Shown here in pieces: positions 53,844 through 63,078 of a DNA stretch of 64,000 nt. The notes below the pieces were generated by a model. It worked only from the letters and a program-made list of their open reading frames with translations. It did no database searches and was not told the origin of the DNA. The stretch lies in NCBI GenBank assembly GCA_965228545.1, contig OZ245822.1, positions 3,286,001 to 3,350,000 of the forward strand, written 5' to 3'. The stretch's first letter is position 1; each line of letters opens with the position of its first letter. The translations under genes and the position numbers were made by a program. This stretch comes from HXMU1420-13 sp965228545 (GTDB lineage Bacteria > Bacteroidota > Rhodothermia > Balneolales > Balneolaceae).

Positions 53844-56435
53844 TTGCCGCAACCTTATCTCAGATTTCCGTATAGAGATTTTATGTTTGCTTTACACGAT
53901 CAACGCTTTAGGGATATCCTGCTTTTAGCACTAGGATTTTTCGGGTTGCTTTGGTTTTTCATTGATATGAAGAATCATCATCCGTTAACATCCATCGAAT
54001 ATTTGATGGATGAAGCGAAGGCAGTAGCTACTGCCGATTCTATTTATTTTAACTGGGAATACAAGCAGGAAAACCTAAAAAAAAGGGCCACAGTAAATGC
54101 CAACGAAGATTTGATTAATCAAATTCAGGCACAATACGGTAGGCAGAAATACTTATCTAATTCTGAGAGTGAAAATTATCAGGTTTTACCACTTTACACT
54201 TGGGCAATAGAAGAATTTCGAGTAACTGGCGAGAATATTGAAACTGCGGTAGAGTTTGATATTAGTAAAGAAGGGGAACTGGTAGCATTTAAAGTTTCTG
54301 ACGAAGTCATCGAACGTCAAACTCCATTTAATCGAAAGTTGATTCGACAGGCTTTTTTAGAACAGATATCAGGTAGTTTACAAAAAGAAGATTCTATCAT
54401 AACGCAACTAGTTGATTTTCAACATCTTCGAAATACTTCTATTAATATTTACCAGCAACTTTTGATAAGTGGGGAGGCAGAGCAGACTAACTTTGTTTGG
54501 CAAGGCGCCGAGAGGTACCTAAAAAACAGTTATTGGAAGCGATTTAACTTCAAAAAAGATTCCCTTTCGTTCGATGATGATGGCACAGTACGTTATGCCC
54601 GCTTATTTTTTACCTCGCTGGATACTGTGATGGGAGTTGTTCCTAAAGTTGAAATTGAATTGCTACCCGCGGGGAGTATCCGCGAGATGAGTTATACGTT
54701 AGAAAATGAGTTACCTGAAACCAAAGGCTGGAGTTCAACGCGCTCTAATATGGTTTTGGGAATCCTGCTCATTTTTGTAATCTGGTTGCTCACCTCATTT
54801 TATTTACGGATCAAAGCTAGAGCAATTGATACTCGCCCGGCCTTAATTGTTGCTATAGTAACCGGCTTTTTGGTTCCGTTGTTCTTCTTACTTCGCTTGT
54901 CAAAAACTTTAGATGTAAGCCTTGAGGCAGAGCAACTTTCAAATTTATTCAATCAATTCTTAACCTTTGGAGTAGTTGGCGCTGTAACGGCCATTTCCTT
55001 TTTCGTAGCTACCGCAGTTAGCGATTCTATTACGCGGCAGTACTGGCCTGAACAACTTAAGACTTGGGATTTAGTTCGCCAAGGGATGTTCAAAAATAAA
55101 CCGGTTGGTTGGGCTATCATTCGGGCAATATGTATTGGCGCTTTTTTAGTAGGTTTTATTACGCTGATGTTGGCATTATTCCCGGCAACGTTTATTGATG
55201 GGGATGTTAATTTTGTTCAGAACGAATTTGTCTTCTCACCTATAGCCAACATCATCTTAACTTTATTGCTGAGCCTGGCTACCGTAGTTCTCATTTTTAT
55301 GATTATCGGGAATCAAGTGTATTCAGCAACAGGAAAAAAATGGTTAATCCCAATTATTAGCGCTCTGCTTTTGGGAATAGTTGAACCGGTACCGATCTCA
55401 ATCAATCCGATCGAATATTCCATCTTGTTCAATATGGTTATTGGTTTCATGATGGGCTTATTCTACCTACAATTCGATTTTGTGACCATTGCACTTGGGT
55501 ATTTTATCTTCCTGAATTTCTTAACTACCATTCAGGGTTGGATTGTGATGAACTCGCCGGACTCGCCACTATTCGTAGGCTATATATTCACGCTGGTTTT
55601 TCTTTCCGTATTGGCACTATACTTTTTAATGACGGGTGAGGATAAAGACAATCTGCCCGATTATATCCCGGATTACATAGAAGATCAGGCGAAAGAACAA
55701 CGCGTGCTTCAAGAGCTTGATATTGCCCGCAATGTTCAAGTTGCATTTTTACCGGAAGAAACACCCAAAATCCCCGGCTTCGATACCTCTGCGATTTGTA
55801 TCCCGGCGCAAGAAACCGGAGGCGATTATTACGATATAATCTGTCTTGATGACGAAAAAGCAGCCATCGCAATTGGTGATGTAAGCGGAAAAGGAATTCA
55901 AGCCGCCTTTTATATGACCTTTGCCAAAGGAGTGATTCATAGTTTGTGTAGTATTTTTCCTTCCCCGAAAATGATGATGTTCCGAGTGAATAAACTCTTC
56001 AATCAAAATGCGACGCGTGGCACCTTTATCTCGATGATTTATGGAGTTCTTGATATCAAAAAGAGTACATTTACCTACATCCGTGCGGGGCATAACCCAA
56101 TGCTTTACAAGAAGGTAGATGGTACCATTTTGTGGATGCAACCGCCGGGGGTGGCTTTGGGCATGGCTAAAGGGGAAGCTTTCAATACCGTTTCGGTAGA
56201 AGATAAAATTGAACTCTCGAAAGGAGACGTTTTGGTATTATACACCGATGGTATTACCGAAGCACAAAACGAGCAAGGCGAGTTCTACGATGAGAAACGA
56301 TTGAAAAAGCTATTAAAAAGAGAAAAAACGAACTCTTCGAAAGAACTTCGTGATTTAATTATCGAAGATGTTCGTACCTTTATAGGAGATGAACGCCAAT
56401 TTGATGACATGACGCTCGTTGTTATCAAAGCGTAA
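53844..56435 (+). CDS. Membrane-bound PP2C/RsbU-type serine/threonine phosphatase
   Basis: 863 aa from TTG 53844 (an ATG at 53883 is an alternative). Residues about 25-45 form a first membrane helix, a soluble region of about 240 residues follows, and then 300-600 contain about eight membrane helices. The C-terminal SpoIIE/RsbU domain starts near 620 with a linker helix (LQELDIARNVQVAFLPEE); metal-binding Asp residues are D661 (GGDYYD), D679 (GDVSGKG) and those in DGITEA and FDDMTLVV. It probably dephosphorylates an anti-anti-sigma factor in response to a membrane signal; the partner is not in the window. Confidence 0.88.
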   Translation: MPQPYLRFPYRDFMFALHDQRFRDILLLALGFFGLLWFFIDMKNHHPLTSIEYLMDEAKAVATADSIYFNWEYKQENLKKRATVNANEDLINQIQAQYGRQKYLSNSESENYQVLPLYTWAIEEFRVTGENIETAVEFDISKEGELVAFKVSDEVIERQTPFNRKLIRQAFLEQISGSLQKEDSIITQLVDFQHLRNTSINIYQQLLISGEAEQTNFVWQGAERYLKNSYWKRFNFKKDSLSFDDDGTVRYARLFFTSLDTVMGVVPKVEIELLPAGSIREMSYTLENELPETKGWSSTRSNMVLGILLIFVIWLLTSFYLRIKARAIDTRPALIVAIVTGFLVPLFFLLRLSKTLDVSLEAEQLSNLFNQFLTFGVVGAVTAISFFVATAVSDSITRQYWPEQLKTWDLVRQGMFKNKPVGWAIIRAICIGAFLVGFITLMLALFPATFIDGDVNFVQNEFVFSPIANIILTLLLSLATVVLIFMIIGNQVYSATGKKWLIPIISALLLGIVEPVPISINPIEYSILFNMVIGFMMGLFYLQFDFVTIALGYFIFLNFLTTIQGWIVMNSPDSPLFVGYIFTLVFLSVLALYFLMTGEDKDNLPDYIPDYIEDQAKEQRVLQELDIARNVQVAFLPEETPKIPGFDTSAICIPAQETGGDYYDIICLDDEKAAIAIGDVSGKGIQAAFYMTFAKGVIHSLCSIFPSPKMMMFRVNKLFNQNATRGTFISMIYGVLDIKKSTFTYIRAGHNPMLYKKVDGTILWMQPPGVALGMAKGEAFNTVSVEDKIELSKGDVLVLYTDGITEAQNEQGEFYDEKRLKKLLKREKTNSSKELRDLIIEDVRTFIGDERQFDDMTLVVIKA

Positions 56436-56450
56436 CCCAATCCTTTTTTT

Positions 56451-56969
56451 ATGAAAACAAAATGTACCGTTCTACTGATTGTAGGATTACTTTTTAGTAC
56501 CCAGGCTTTTGCACAAGCACAATCCGAAATTAATTCAGGCTTCGAATGGGTGAGCCTGGAAGAAGCTCAAGTGAAAGCAGCTGAAACCGGAAAGAAAATA
56601 CTACTCTTCGGCTATGCCGAATGGTGTACCTATTGCTTAAAAACCCGAAAAGAAACCTTTCCTGATTCTACCGTCTTAGCTTCTATTAAAGAGCATTACA
56701 TCCCGGTTCAACTCGATGCTGAATCACAAGAAAATATAACCTACAATGGATCTACGATGCCTGAGAATGAACTTGCTCGGTATCTGCGCCTTTCATCTTA
56801 CCCAACCCATTACTTTATTGATGCTGAAGGATCAATTTTAGGTGCGCAACCCGGTTTTATTGAGCCATATGTGTATGCACCATTGTTGAATTATGTAGGA
56901 TCGGATGCATTTCAAGAAATGAGTTTTGATGAGTATTTTGAGAAAAACGATAAAGATTCTGACAATTAA
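56451..56969 (+). CDS. Periplasmic thioredoxin-like protein
   Basis: 172 aa with signal peptide (MKTKCTVLLIVGLLFSTQAFAQ). The redox motif WCTYC places cysteines at 59 and 62 in the AEWCTYCLKTRKETF context of the DUF255/thioredoxin_7 branch, and YPTHYFID is the cis-Pro region. A periplasmic thiol reductase or oxidase. It lies directly before the DtxR gene with no gap, so the two share a transcript. A similar protein follows the TonB receptor at 62591. Confidence 0.87.
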   Translation: MKTKCTVLLIVGLLFSTQAFAQAQSEINSGFEWVSLEEAQVKAAETGKKILLFGYAEWCTYCLKTRKETFPDSTVLASIKEHYIPVQLDAESQENITYNGSTMPENELARYLRLSSYPTHYFIDAEGSILGAQPGFIEPYVYAPLLNYVGSDAFQEMSFDEYFEKNDKDSDN

Positions 56970-57635
56970 ATGAGTTTAAGTCAGTCGGTAGAAGATTATT
57001 TAAAAGTGATATATGTGCTTGAATCGGAGGGTTCAGGTGCCACTACGAACAACATTGCAGAAATGATGGAGGTATCTTCTGCCTCTGTAACGAACATGTT
57101 AAAGCGGTTGGCCGGACTAAATCTCATTGAGCATAAATCCTACAAGGGCGCAAAACTCACAGATGCCGGGCGTAAAATTGCGCTCGAAATTCTTCGCCAT
57201 CACCGCTTGCTCGAACTATATTTGCAGGAAATTATGGGCTATAGTTGGGATGAAGTTCACGACGAAGCCGAAAAGCTGGAACATCACATCTCAGAGCAGT
57301 TCGAAGATAAAATCGCCGAGCTACTCAATCATCCTACTCACGATCCTCATGGTGATCCAATTCCTTCGAAAGATGGAGTGATGCCCGAAATGGCATCGCT
57401 TTCGTTGTCGGAAGCTGAAACAGATGAACAATATGTGATTGGTCGTGTGAAAGATCAGGACCCTGAGCTACTTCGCTATTTGGAAAAAATCGGTGTGCTT
57501 CCTGGCGCAAAAATTAAACTTCTGGAAAAAGCTCCCTTTGATGGCCCTATTCGTGTAATTCTGGAAGAAGAGGAAAAAACGATTGGTTATAACATTGCAG
57601 AACAGATTTATCTGGTAAAAGCCAAAATGCTTTAA
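56970..57635 (+). CDS. DtxR/MntR-type metal-dependent transcriptional repressor
   Basis: 221 aa. The N-terminal winged helix has SVEDYLKVIYVLESE and MEVSSASVTNMLKRLAGLNLIEHKSYKGAKLTDAG; the dimerisation/metal region is EILRHHRLLELYLQEIMGYSWDEVHDEAEKLEHH with DPHGDPIP, and a C-terminal FeoA-like SH3 domain follows. It binds Fe2+ or Mn2+ and represses uptake genes. Its stop abuts the feoB channel stop tail-to-tail, and two DtxR-like dyads lie in the feoA promoter, so it most likely regulates the iron genes here. Confidence 0.92.
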   Translation: MSLSQSVEDYLKVIYVLESEGSGATTNNIAEMMEVSSASVTNMLKRLAGLNLIEHKSYKGAKLTDAGRKIALEILRHHRLLELYLQEIMGYSWDEVHDEAEKLEHHISEQFEDKIAELLNHPTHDPHGDPIPSKDGVMPEMASLSLSEAETDEQYVIGRVKDQDPELLRYLEKIGVLPGAKIKLLEKAPFDGPIRVILEEEEKTIGYNIAEQIYLVKAKML

Positions 57636-59048
57636 TTAAGCAAAAGCTCTCCAAACGGATGCTAATACAATCAAAATAGTGATTCCAAAGCCATAGGGAA
57701 GTAAAGTAGCCATTACCGTCCACTTAATACTTTTCGTTTCTTTGTAGATGGTGTAAATCGTAGTACTGCACGGATTGTGCATCAAACTGAACAACATCAC
57801 ACTTATTGCGGTGAGTAGCGTCCAACCACCAGCTTGTAGCACATTGCTTAACGTGCTCATGTCCTCCGGTTCAAACATTACACCTGCACCAGAGCCAACA
57901 CCGCTCATACCTGTAGTAAGTACGGTAAGCATCAAAATGGTAGGGATTATGATTTCATTTGCAGGAATTGCTACGATGTAGGCAAGTAATATCACGCCAT
58001 TTAATCCAATCACCCATCCAATAGGGTCTAATGCGTTTATAATATATTCCGCCACACTTATTTCGCCAACAATAATATTGGATGAAAGCCAAATGGCAGC
58101 CCCGGCAGGTAAAGCAAAAATAATAGCTCGCCACAATACAAAAATGGTTCGGTCGATAATAGACGTGTAAAGCGTTTGCATGATTTTTGGTGGGCGATAG
58201 GGTGGTAATTCCAGGCTAAATGCTGAAGCTTCACCTTTTAGCACGCTTTTTGAGAGCATCCATGAAGCTAAAAACGTAAGTGCAACACCTAGCAAGGCAA
58301 TGGCCACAACTGAGAGAGCAGTAGCAAATCCCGCAAACCAAGCAGGAGCCAAAGCCCCTACAAAGAGAGATGATAAAATGATTATGGTTGGCCAGCGGCC
58401 ATTACACAGCGAAAAGTTATTGGTTATGATGGCGATTAACCGTTCTCGCGGACTATCAATAATCCGGGTTGAAATAACTCCCGCTGCGTTGCATCCAAAT
58501 CCCATCATCATACTTAGCGCTTGTTTTCCATGTGCTCCTGCTTTTTTAAATAACCCATCTAAGTTGAAAGCAACACGAGGGAGATAACCCAAATCTTCGA
58601 GCAGGGTAAACATTGGGAAGAAAATTGCCATTGGTGGGAGCATCACAGCAATAACCCAAGCGGTAGCCAAATACATACCATCAATAAGTAAACCGCTAAG
58701 CCACCAAGGCCAGGCATCGGTTCCATCTTTTAAAATGGGGTAAAGCCAATCAAGGAAAAAAGTGGCAAGCATCGACGATGGTACATTCGCTCCTTCAATT
58801 GTAAGCCAAATAACCAGCGTAAATAGCCCAATCATAGTTGGGAAGCCCCAAAGTTTGCTGGTTAGAATCCGGTCGATCTTTTCGTCTTTTAAATACCTTA
58901 TCGGAGTTTTTGTAACCGATTCTTTGCTGATACTTGCGGCTTCCTGAAAAAGGCTTTCCACATACTGATCGTGTACCGATTGCCCAATTTCGGATTTGAA
59001 TTGCCGTGCTTTTTCCAGTACATCTTCAATGCGCGCTTCCTGATTCAT
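57636..59048 (-). CDS. feoB: FeoB membrane permease part (split FeoB)
   Basis: 470 aa that match only the C-terminal channel part of FeoB. The first 50 residues are the end of the usual helical linker (EDVLEKARQFKSEIGQSV...DRILTSKLWGFPTMIG). Two Gate domains follow, with FPMFTLLEDLGYLPRVAFNLDGLFKKAGAHGKQALSMMMGFGCNAAG, the conserved GCN-type cysteine region, and a second ANEIIIPTILMLT with an SLMHNPCSTTIYTI segment. The start ATG overlaps the stop of the GTPase gene by 4 bases (ATGA), implying coupled translation of two halves of one Fe2+ transporter. Confidence 0.9.
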   Translation of the reverse strand: MNQEARIEDVLEKARQFKSEIGQSVHDQYVESLFQEAASISKESVTKTPIRYLKDEKIDRILTSKLWGFPTMIGLFTLVIWLTIEGANVPSSMLATFFLDWLYPILKDGTDAWPWWLSGLLIDGMYLATAWVIAVMLPPMAIFFPMFTLLEDLGYLPRVAFNLDGLFKKAGAHGKQALSMMMGFGCNAAGVISTRIIDSPRERLIAIITNNFSLCNGRWPTIIILSSLFVGALAPAWFAGFATALSVVAIALLGVALTFLASWMLSKSVLKGEASAFSLELPPYRPPKIMQTLYTSIIDRTIFVLWRAIIFALPAGAAIWLSSNIIVGEISVAEYIINALDPIGWVIGLNGVILLAYIVAIPANEIIIPTILMLTVLTTGMSGVGSGAGVMFEPEDMSTLSNVLQAGGWTLLTAISVMLFSLMHNPCSTTIYTIYKETKSIKWTVMATLLPYGFGITILIVLASVWRAFA

Positions 59049-59911
59049 GATGAAGTCTCATTAGTATTTAGCACGTCCAATTCAGCATTCAAGTCTAAAG
59101 GTGGCTGCTGAAAAGAATTCATTAATCCTGAGAATTCGTCATCTTTTAAGGCTTCAACTACGCGTTCATCACCTTCTAGTAAGCGTAATGCAATCCATCG
59201 GGTATTTGGTAAATCTGGATATAATTCCTTTAAATCTGATTCCAAAGCGTGGATGGATTCTTCTAATTTTTCCGGAACATTAATTTTAAATCGTTGCCGA
59301 GTAGGCCATGCATCGGTTGCCACTTGCTCGATGGCATATAACAAAGCTTCCATGCCGTCGCCATAACGGGCAGTGGTTGTAATTACCGGAATTCCTAATC
59401 GCTGCTGAAGAGCTTTTTCATTTATTTTGATGCCTTTTCGCTTTGCTTCGTCCATCAAATTTAAACACAACACCGCATTCGGAGTGATTTCCAGAATCTG
59501 AAGCGTAAGATTCAGATTTCGTTCAAGGCGGGTTGCATCAGCTACAATTAAGGTGACATCCGGCTGACCGAATAAGATAAAATTTCGAGCGATTTCTTCA
59601 TCTTCACTGGTTGAAAGCAATGAATACGTACCGGGCAGGTCTACGATTTTATAGCGATTGTCCTTATAAGAAAAGGCTCCTTCTGCGCGGTTTACTGTTT
59701 TTCCCGGCCAGTTGCCGGTATGCTGCCGAAGTCCGGTCAAGCTATTAAATACAGTGCTTTTTCCGGTATTTGGATTCCCGGCAAGAGCAACTACAAAATC
59801 CCACTTATCGAGATTTACTCCAAGTTTCTGTAATTGATGAATGCGAAAAGTTTGGCTAAGCAAACCGTGCTCGGAAGGCATGTGCCTTGAGCTTTCCTTC
59901 ACTTTTTTCAT
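59045..59911 (-). CDS. feoB: FeoB GTPase part (split FeoB)
   Basis: 288 aa. Walker A/G1 is GNPNTGKST (45-53), G3 DLPG (91-94), G4 NLMD (151-154). The helical regulatory domain follows and the protein ends with LNTNETSS. No membrane part. A 40-residue N-terminal extension precedes the G domain. The gene is 5 bases from feoA and overlaps the channel gene, so feoA-feoB(GTPase)-feoB(channel) is one operon. Normal FeoB is a single protein of about 700-770 residues; the two halves here sum to 758. Confidence 0.92.
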   Translation of the reverse strand: MKKVKESSRHMPSEHGLLSQTFRIHQLQKLGVNLDKWDFVVALAGNPNTGKSTVFNSLTGLRQHTGNWPGKTVNRAEGAFSYKDNRYKIVDLPGTYSLLSTSEDEEIARNFILFGQPDVTLIVADATRLERNLNLTLQILEITPNAVLCLNLMDEAKRKGIKINEKALQQRLGIPVITTTARYGDGMEALLYAIEQVATDAWPTRQRFKINVPEKLEESIHALESDLKELYPDLPNTRWIALRLLEGDERVVEALKDDEFSGLMNSFQQPPLDLNAELDVLNTNETSS

Positions 59912-59916
59912 CGAAA

Positions 59917-60150
59917 TTAATCTTCGAGTGTGAAGATAAAATCGGTTTGTTCTTTACGAAGGGCAATTACAGAGCCTAACACTTCAAAGGCTTTTGGTTC
60001 GCCGGTTGCAGAGTTGAAGCAATGGGTAATAGTTGCTCCCGGATAAATTCCGAGATCTAATAGCCGTCGGCGTTGTGCACCTGAAATGTCATCTCCAATT
60101 TTGGAGATCACTGAGCTCTTGCCTTGTCTTAAATTTGATAATGGTGCCAT
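59917..60150 (-). CDS. feoA: Ferrous iron transport protein A
   Basis: 77 aa, SH3-like fold: LSNLRQGKSSVISKIGDD, RRRLLDLGIYPGATITHC and EVLGSVIALRKE are FeoA hallmarks. It assists FeoB in Fe2+ import. First gene of the feo operon; a DtxR-like dyad lies 27 bases upstream of its ATG. Confidence 0.93.
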   Translation of the reverse strand: MAPLSNLRQGKSSVISKIGDDISGAQRRRLLDLGIYPGATITHCFNSATGEPKAFEVLGSVIALRKEQTDFIFTLED

Positions 60151-60176
60151 AATTTTTCCTCTTTTCTTGGGATAAA

Positions 60177-60192
60177 TTTAGCCAAGACTAAA
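60177..60192 (-). promoter_or_regulatory. DtxR-like operator upstream of feoA
   Basis: TTTAGCCAAGACTAAA, a 16-base dyad (TTTAGCC / GGCTAAA with one mismatch), preceded by ATAAA. It matches the general shape of DtxR/IdeR/MntR boxes. Confidence 0.75.
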
Positions 60193-60275
60193 ATCAAATT
60201 CAATGCACCGGAAAGTATTTTTAAATAGAAGATAATATCAGAACATGGTTGCCAATAAAAGTGCAAACTGATAAA

Positions 60276-60291
60276 TTTAGCCAAGGCTAAA
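60276..60291 (+). promoter_or_regulatory. DtxR-like operator upstream of the TonB receptor
   Basis: TTTAGCCAAGGCTAAA, a perfect 7-2-7 dyad, also preceded by ATAAA, ending 12 bases before the receptor ATG. It differs from the feoA copy by one base. Confidence 0.8.
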
Positions 60292-60303
60292 AATTAAATT
60301 ATC

Positions 60304-62583
60304 ATGTATAAAATAATAATTTCAGTTCTAGTAAATTTAATAGCTACAAGTCTTTTTGGTCAACTCAGCACCATTTCCGGAACCATTTCGCATGACTCAA
60401 AACCGATCGAGTTTGCGAACATATATTTGGTTGAAGCAGAACGTGGAGCTATTACCAACGCAAATGGCTCATTCTTTTTAGAGCGAATTCGTCCCGGCAA
60501 CTACACCTTGAGAGCGTCGTTTGTAGGATTTAAATCTGTTGAGAGAAAGGTAGAAGTGATATATGGAGAGGATTTAACTGTAAACATCGAATTAGAGATG
60601 CAGGATGTCCGCGGCGATGAAATCGTGGTTACCGGAACCTTGAAAGAAATAAGCAGAGCGAAAAGCCCAGTACCTGTTGAGGTATTTTCTCCCGCGTATT
60701 TTAAAATGAATCCAACTCCATCGTTGTATGATGCCATGCAAAATGTAAATGGAGTTCGCCCTCAGCTGAATTGCAGTGTTTGTAATACCGGTGATATTCA
60801 TATCAATGGATTAGAAGGTCCATACACGATGGTATTGATTGATGGAATGCCGATAGTGAGCGGGCTTTCAACAGTGTACGGTTTGTCGGGCATCCCTAAC
60901 TCAATGATAGAACGAGTAGAAATAGTAAAAGGGCCTGCATCAACATTGTATGGATCAGAAGCGGTTGGGGGACTAATCAACGTGATAACAAAGAAACCAT
61001 CTTCTGCGCCAACTTTTATGGTAGATGGAATGACATCCAACTGGATGGATCTGAATTTGGATCTGGGAGGTAAATTTGCAATCGGTAAAAATGTAGATGT
61101 GCTTACCGGTGTAAATCTGTTTAATTATACCAATCCCGTAGATCACAATAATGATGGGTTTACCGACATCACCATTCAAGAACGAGCTTCATTGTTTCAG
61201 AAATGGTCGATTCAGCGAAAAGAAGGAAGGCTATTTACTGTTGCCGGAAGATATTTATATGAAGATCGCTGGGGTGGAGAAATGGATTGGACCAAACAGT
61301 ACCGTGGTGGGACAGAAATTTATGGCGAAAGTATATATACCCGACGCTGGGAACTCATCAGCAATTACCAACTGCCAACTACCGAAAAGTTACTGCTTTC
61401 ACTTTCCTATAATCAGCATACGCAAGACTCATTTTATGGAGATATGGGATATTTAGCAGATCAACGCATTGGTTTTGCTCAACTCACCTGGGACACGCAG
61501 ATTAACAACCACAGTATTATGGTAGGATCGGCATTGCGCTATACATATTACGACGATGATACCCCGGCTACGGCTTCTTCATCCGATGTTAACATCAATC
61601 AGCCCGACGAAGTTTGGCTACCAGGAGTTTTTGTACAAAACGACCTCACGCTGAATGAAAACAATCAGTTGTTGTTGGGCATGAGATACGATCATAATTC
61701 TAGGCATGGCAATATTTTTACTCCAAGATTAGCCTACAAATGGTCGCCCAATGTGAAAAATATTTTTCGATTTAACGCCGGAACCGGATTTCGAGTGGTT
61801 AATTTATTTACCGAAGATCACGCCGTATTAACCGGTGCCAGAGAGGTGATTATTGAAGAAGAATTAGAGCCTGAGCAGTCTTACAACATAAATCTAAACT
61901 ACGAGCATAAAATTTTTGGGGATGCAGGTAGATACATCGGTTTCGATGCTTCGGTATGGTATACCTGGTTTAACAATCAGATTTTACCGGACTATGAAAC
62001 CAACGCCAATCAGATTATCTACGAAAACTTAGATGGGCATGGAGTAACTCAGGGAGTTTCACTGAATATGGATGTAGAATTTCCGGGTGGAATTAAAATG
62101 ATGGCTGGGGGATCGTTTATCGATGTGTATACCAGCGAAAATGACGTGCGAACGCGACCTTTACTAACCGAGCGATGGACAGGGACCTGGGCAATTGGAG
62201 TTCCTGTTGGTGATACCGGACTCAAAATTGATTATACCGGAAATGTTTACGGTCCGATGAGATTGCCCGTTTTGAATGATATGGATCCACGTTCGGCTGA
62301 ATCCGGATGGTGGAGTTTGCAAAACATACAGTTTACATGGCAGCAACCGAACTCACAATTCCAAGTGTACGGTGGAGTTAAAAATCTGCTGAATTTTACA
62401 CCCCCGGCCAATAGCATTGCCCGTTCTTTTGATCCATTTGATGAACAAGTTCAGTTTGATGGCAACGGAAACGTAATGGCAACACCAAACAATCCGCATG
62501 CGCTTACTTTTGATCCGAGTTATGTTTTTGCACCAAATCAGGGAATTCGCGGCTTTTTGGGAATTCGATATATCATTCGTTAA
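60304..62583 (+). CDS. TonB-dependent outer-membrane receptor, predicted iron-regulated
   Basis: 759 aa with signal peptide (MYKIIISVLVNLIATSLFGQ). A CarboxypepD_reg-like domain (about 22-105) is followed by the plug (EIVVTGTLKEISR; NGVRPQLNCSVCNTGDIHINGLEGPYTMVLIDGMPI is split by a Cys pair at 157/160) and a barrel that ends in Arg rather than Phe. The CSVCNT motif marks a Bacteroidota receptor group seen with iron or haem genes. The DtxR-like box just upstream and the divergent feo operon suggest iron-complex uptake. Confidence 0.9.
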   Translation: MYKIIISVLVNLIATSLFGQLSTISGTISHDSKPIEFANIYLVEAERGAITNANGSFFLERIRPGNYTLRASFVGFKSVERKVEVIYGEDLTVNIELEMQDVRGDEIVVTGTLKEISRAKSPVPVEVFSPAYFKMNPTPSLYDAMQNVNGVRPQLNCSVCNTGDIHINGLEGPYTMVLIDGMPIVSGLSTVYGLSGIPNSMIERVEIVKGPASTLYGSEAVGGLINVITKKPSSAPTFMVDGMTSNWMDLNLDLGGKFAIGKNVDVLTGVNLFNYTNPVDHNNDGFTDITIQERASLFQKWSIQRKEGRLFTVAGRYLYEDRWGGEMDWTKQYRGGTEIYGESIYTRRWELISNYQLPTTEKLLLSLSYNQHTQDSFYGDMGYLADQRIGFAQLTWDTQINNHSIMVGSALRYTYYDDDTPATASSSDVNINQPDEVWLPGVFVQNDLTLNENNQLLLGMRYDHNSRHGNIFTPRLAYKWSPNVKNIFRFNAGTGFRVVNLFTEDHAVLTGAREVIIEEELEPEQSYNINLNYEHKIFGDAGRYIGFDASVWYTWFNNQILPDYETNANQIIYENLDGHGVTQGVSLNMDVEFPGGIKMMAGGSFIDVYTSENDVRTRPLLTERWTGTWAIGVPVGDTGLKIDYTGNVYGPMRLPVLNDMDPRSAESGWWSLQNIQFTWQQPNSQFQVYGGVKNLLNFTPPANSIARSFDPFDEQVQFDGNGNVMATPNNPHALTFDPSYVFAPNQGIRGFLGIRYIIR

Positions 62584-62590
62584 GGACGAC

Positions 62591-63070
62591 ATGTACCAAA
62601 AATCAATGTACTTACTCGTATTATTATGCTTAATGATTTTTGGCTATGCTGATGCACAACCGAAACTGAATTCCGTAAGTTTTGAGGAGCTTGAGGCTTT
62701 TCAGACAATAGAGGAAAGACCCGTTTTTGTGTATTTCACTGCTGGATGGTGTAAATATTGCAAAAACGTAGAGCAGACATCATTTCGTGATTCTGAGATT
62801 GTGAATTTGTTAAACACTGAGTTTTATCTGGTAATTTTCGATATCGAAACTAAAGAGCCTATCACATTTAATGGAAAGAAGTTTCGATTTAAAACCACAG
62901 GATTAAATACCGGAGTACACGAACTAGCTGAAGAGTTAGGCAACATTGATGGTGTGCTTAATACGCCAACGTTTGTGGTGATGGATGCTAAGCACAATAG
63001 CCTGTTCAAATACGGCGGTTATATGGATTCACAACAAATTAAATCTCTGCTAATGATTTCTGGTAAATAA
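62591..63070 (+). CDS. Periplasmic thioredoxin-like protein (receptor partner)
   Basis: 159 aa from ATG 62591, 7 bases after the receptor stop; a longer frame into the receptor gene is discarded. Signal peptide MYQKSMYLLVLLCLMIFGYADAQ. The redox motif WCKYC has cysteines 54 and 57. LNTPTFVVMDAKHN supplies the cis-Pro loop. It could act on the Cys pair of the receptor plug, an inference from the shared operon. Paralogue of the protein at 56451. Confidence 0.85.
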   Translation: MYQKSMYLLVLLCLMIFGYADAQPKLNSVSFEELEAFQTIEERPVFVYFTAGWCKYCKNVEQTSFRDSEIVNLLNTEFYLVIFDIETKEPITFNGKKFRFKTTGLNTGVHELAEELGNIDGVLNTPTFVVMDAKHNSLFKYGGYMDSQQIKSLLMISGK

Positions 63071-63078
63071 CGAAATAA

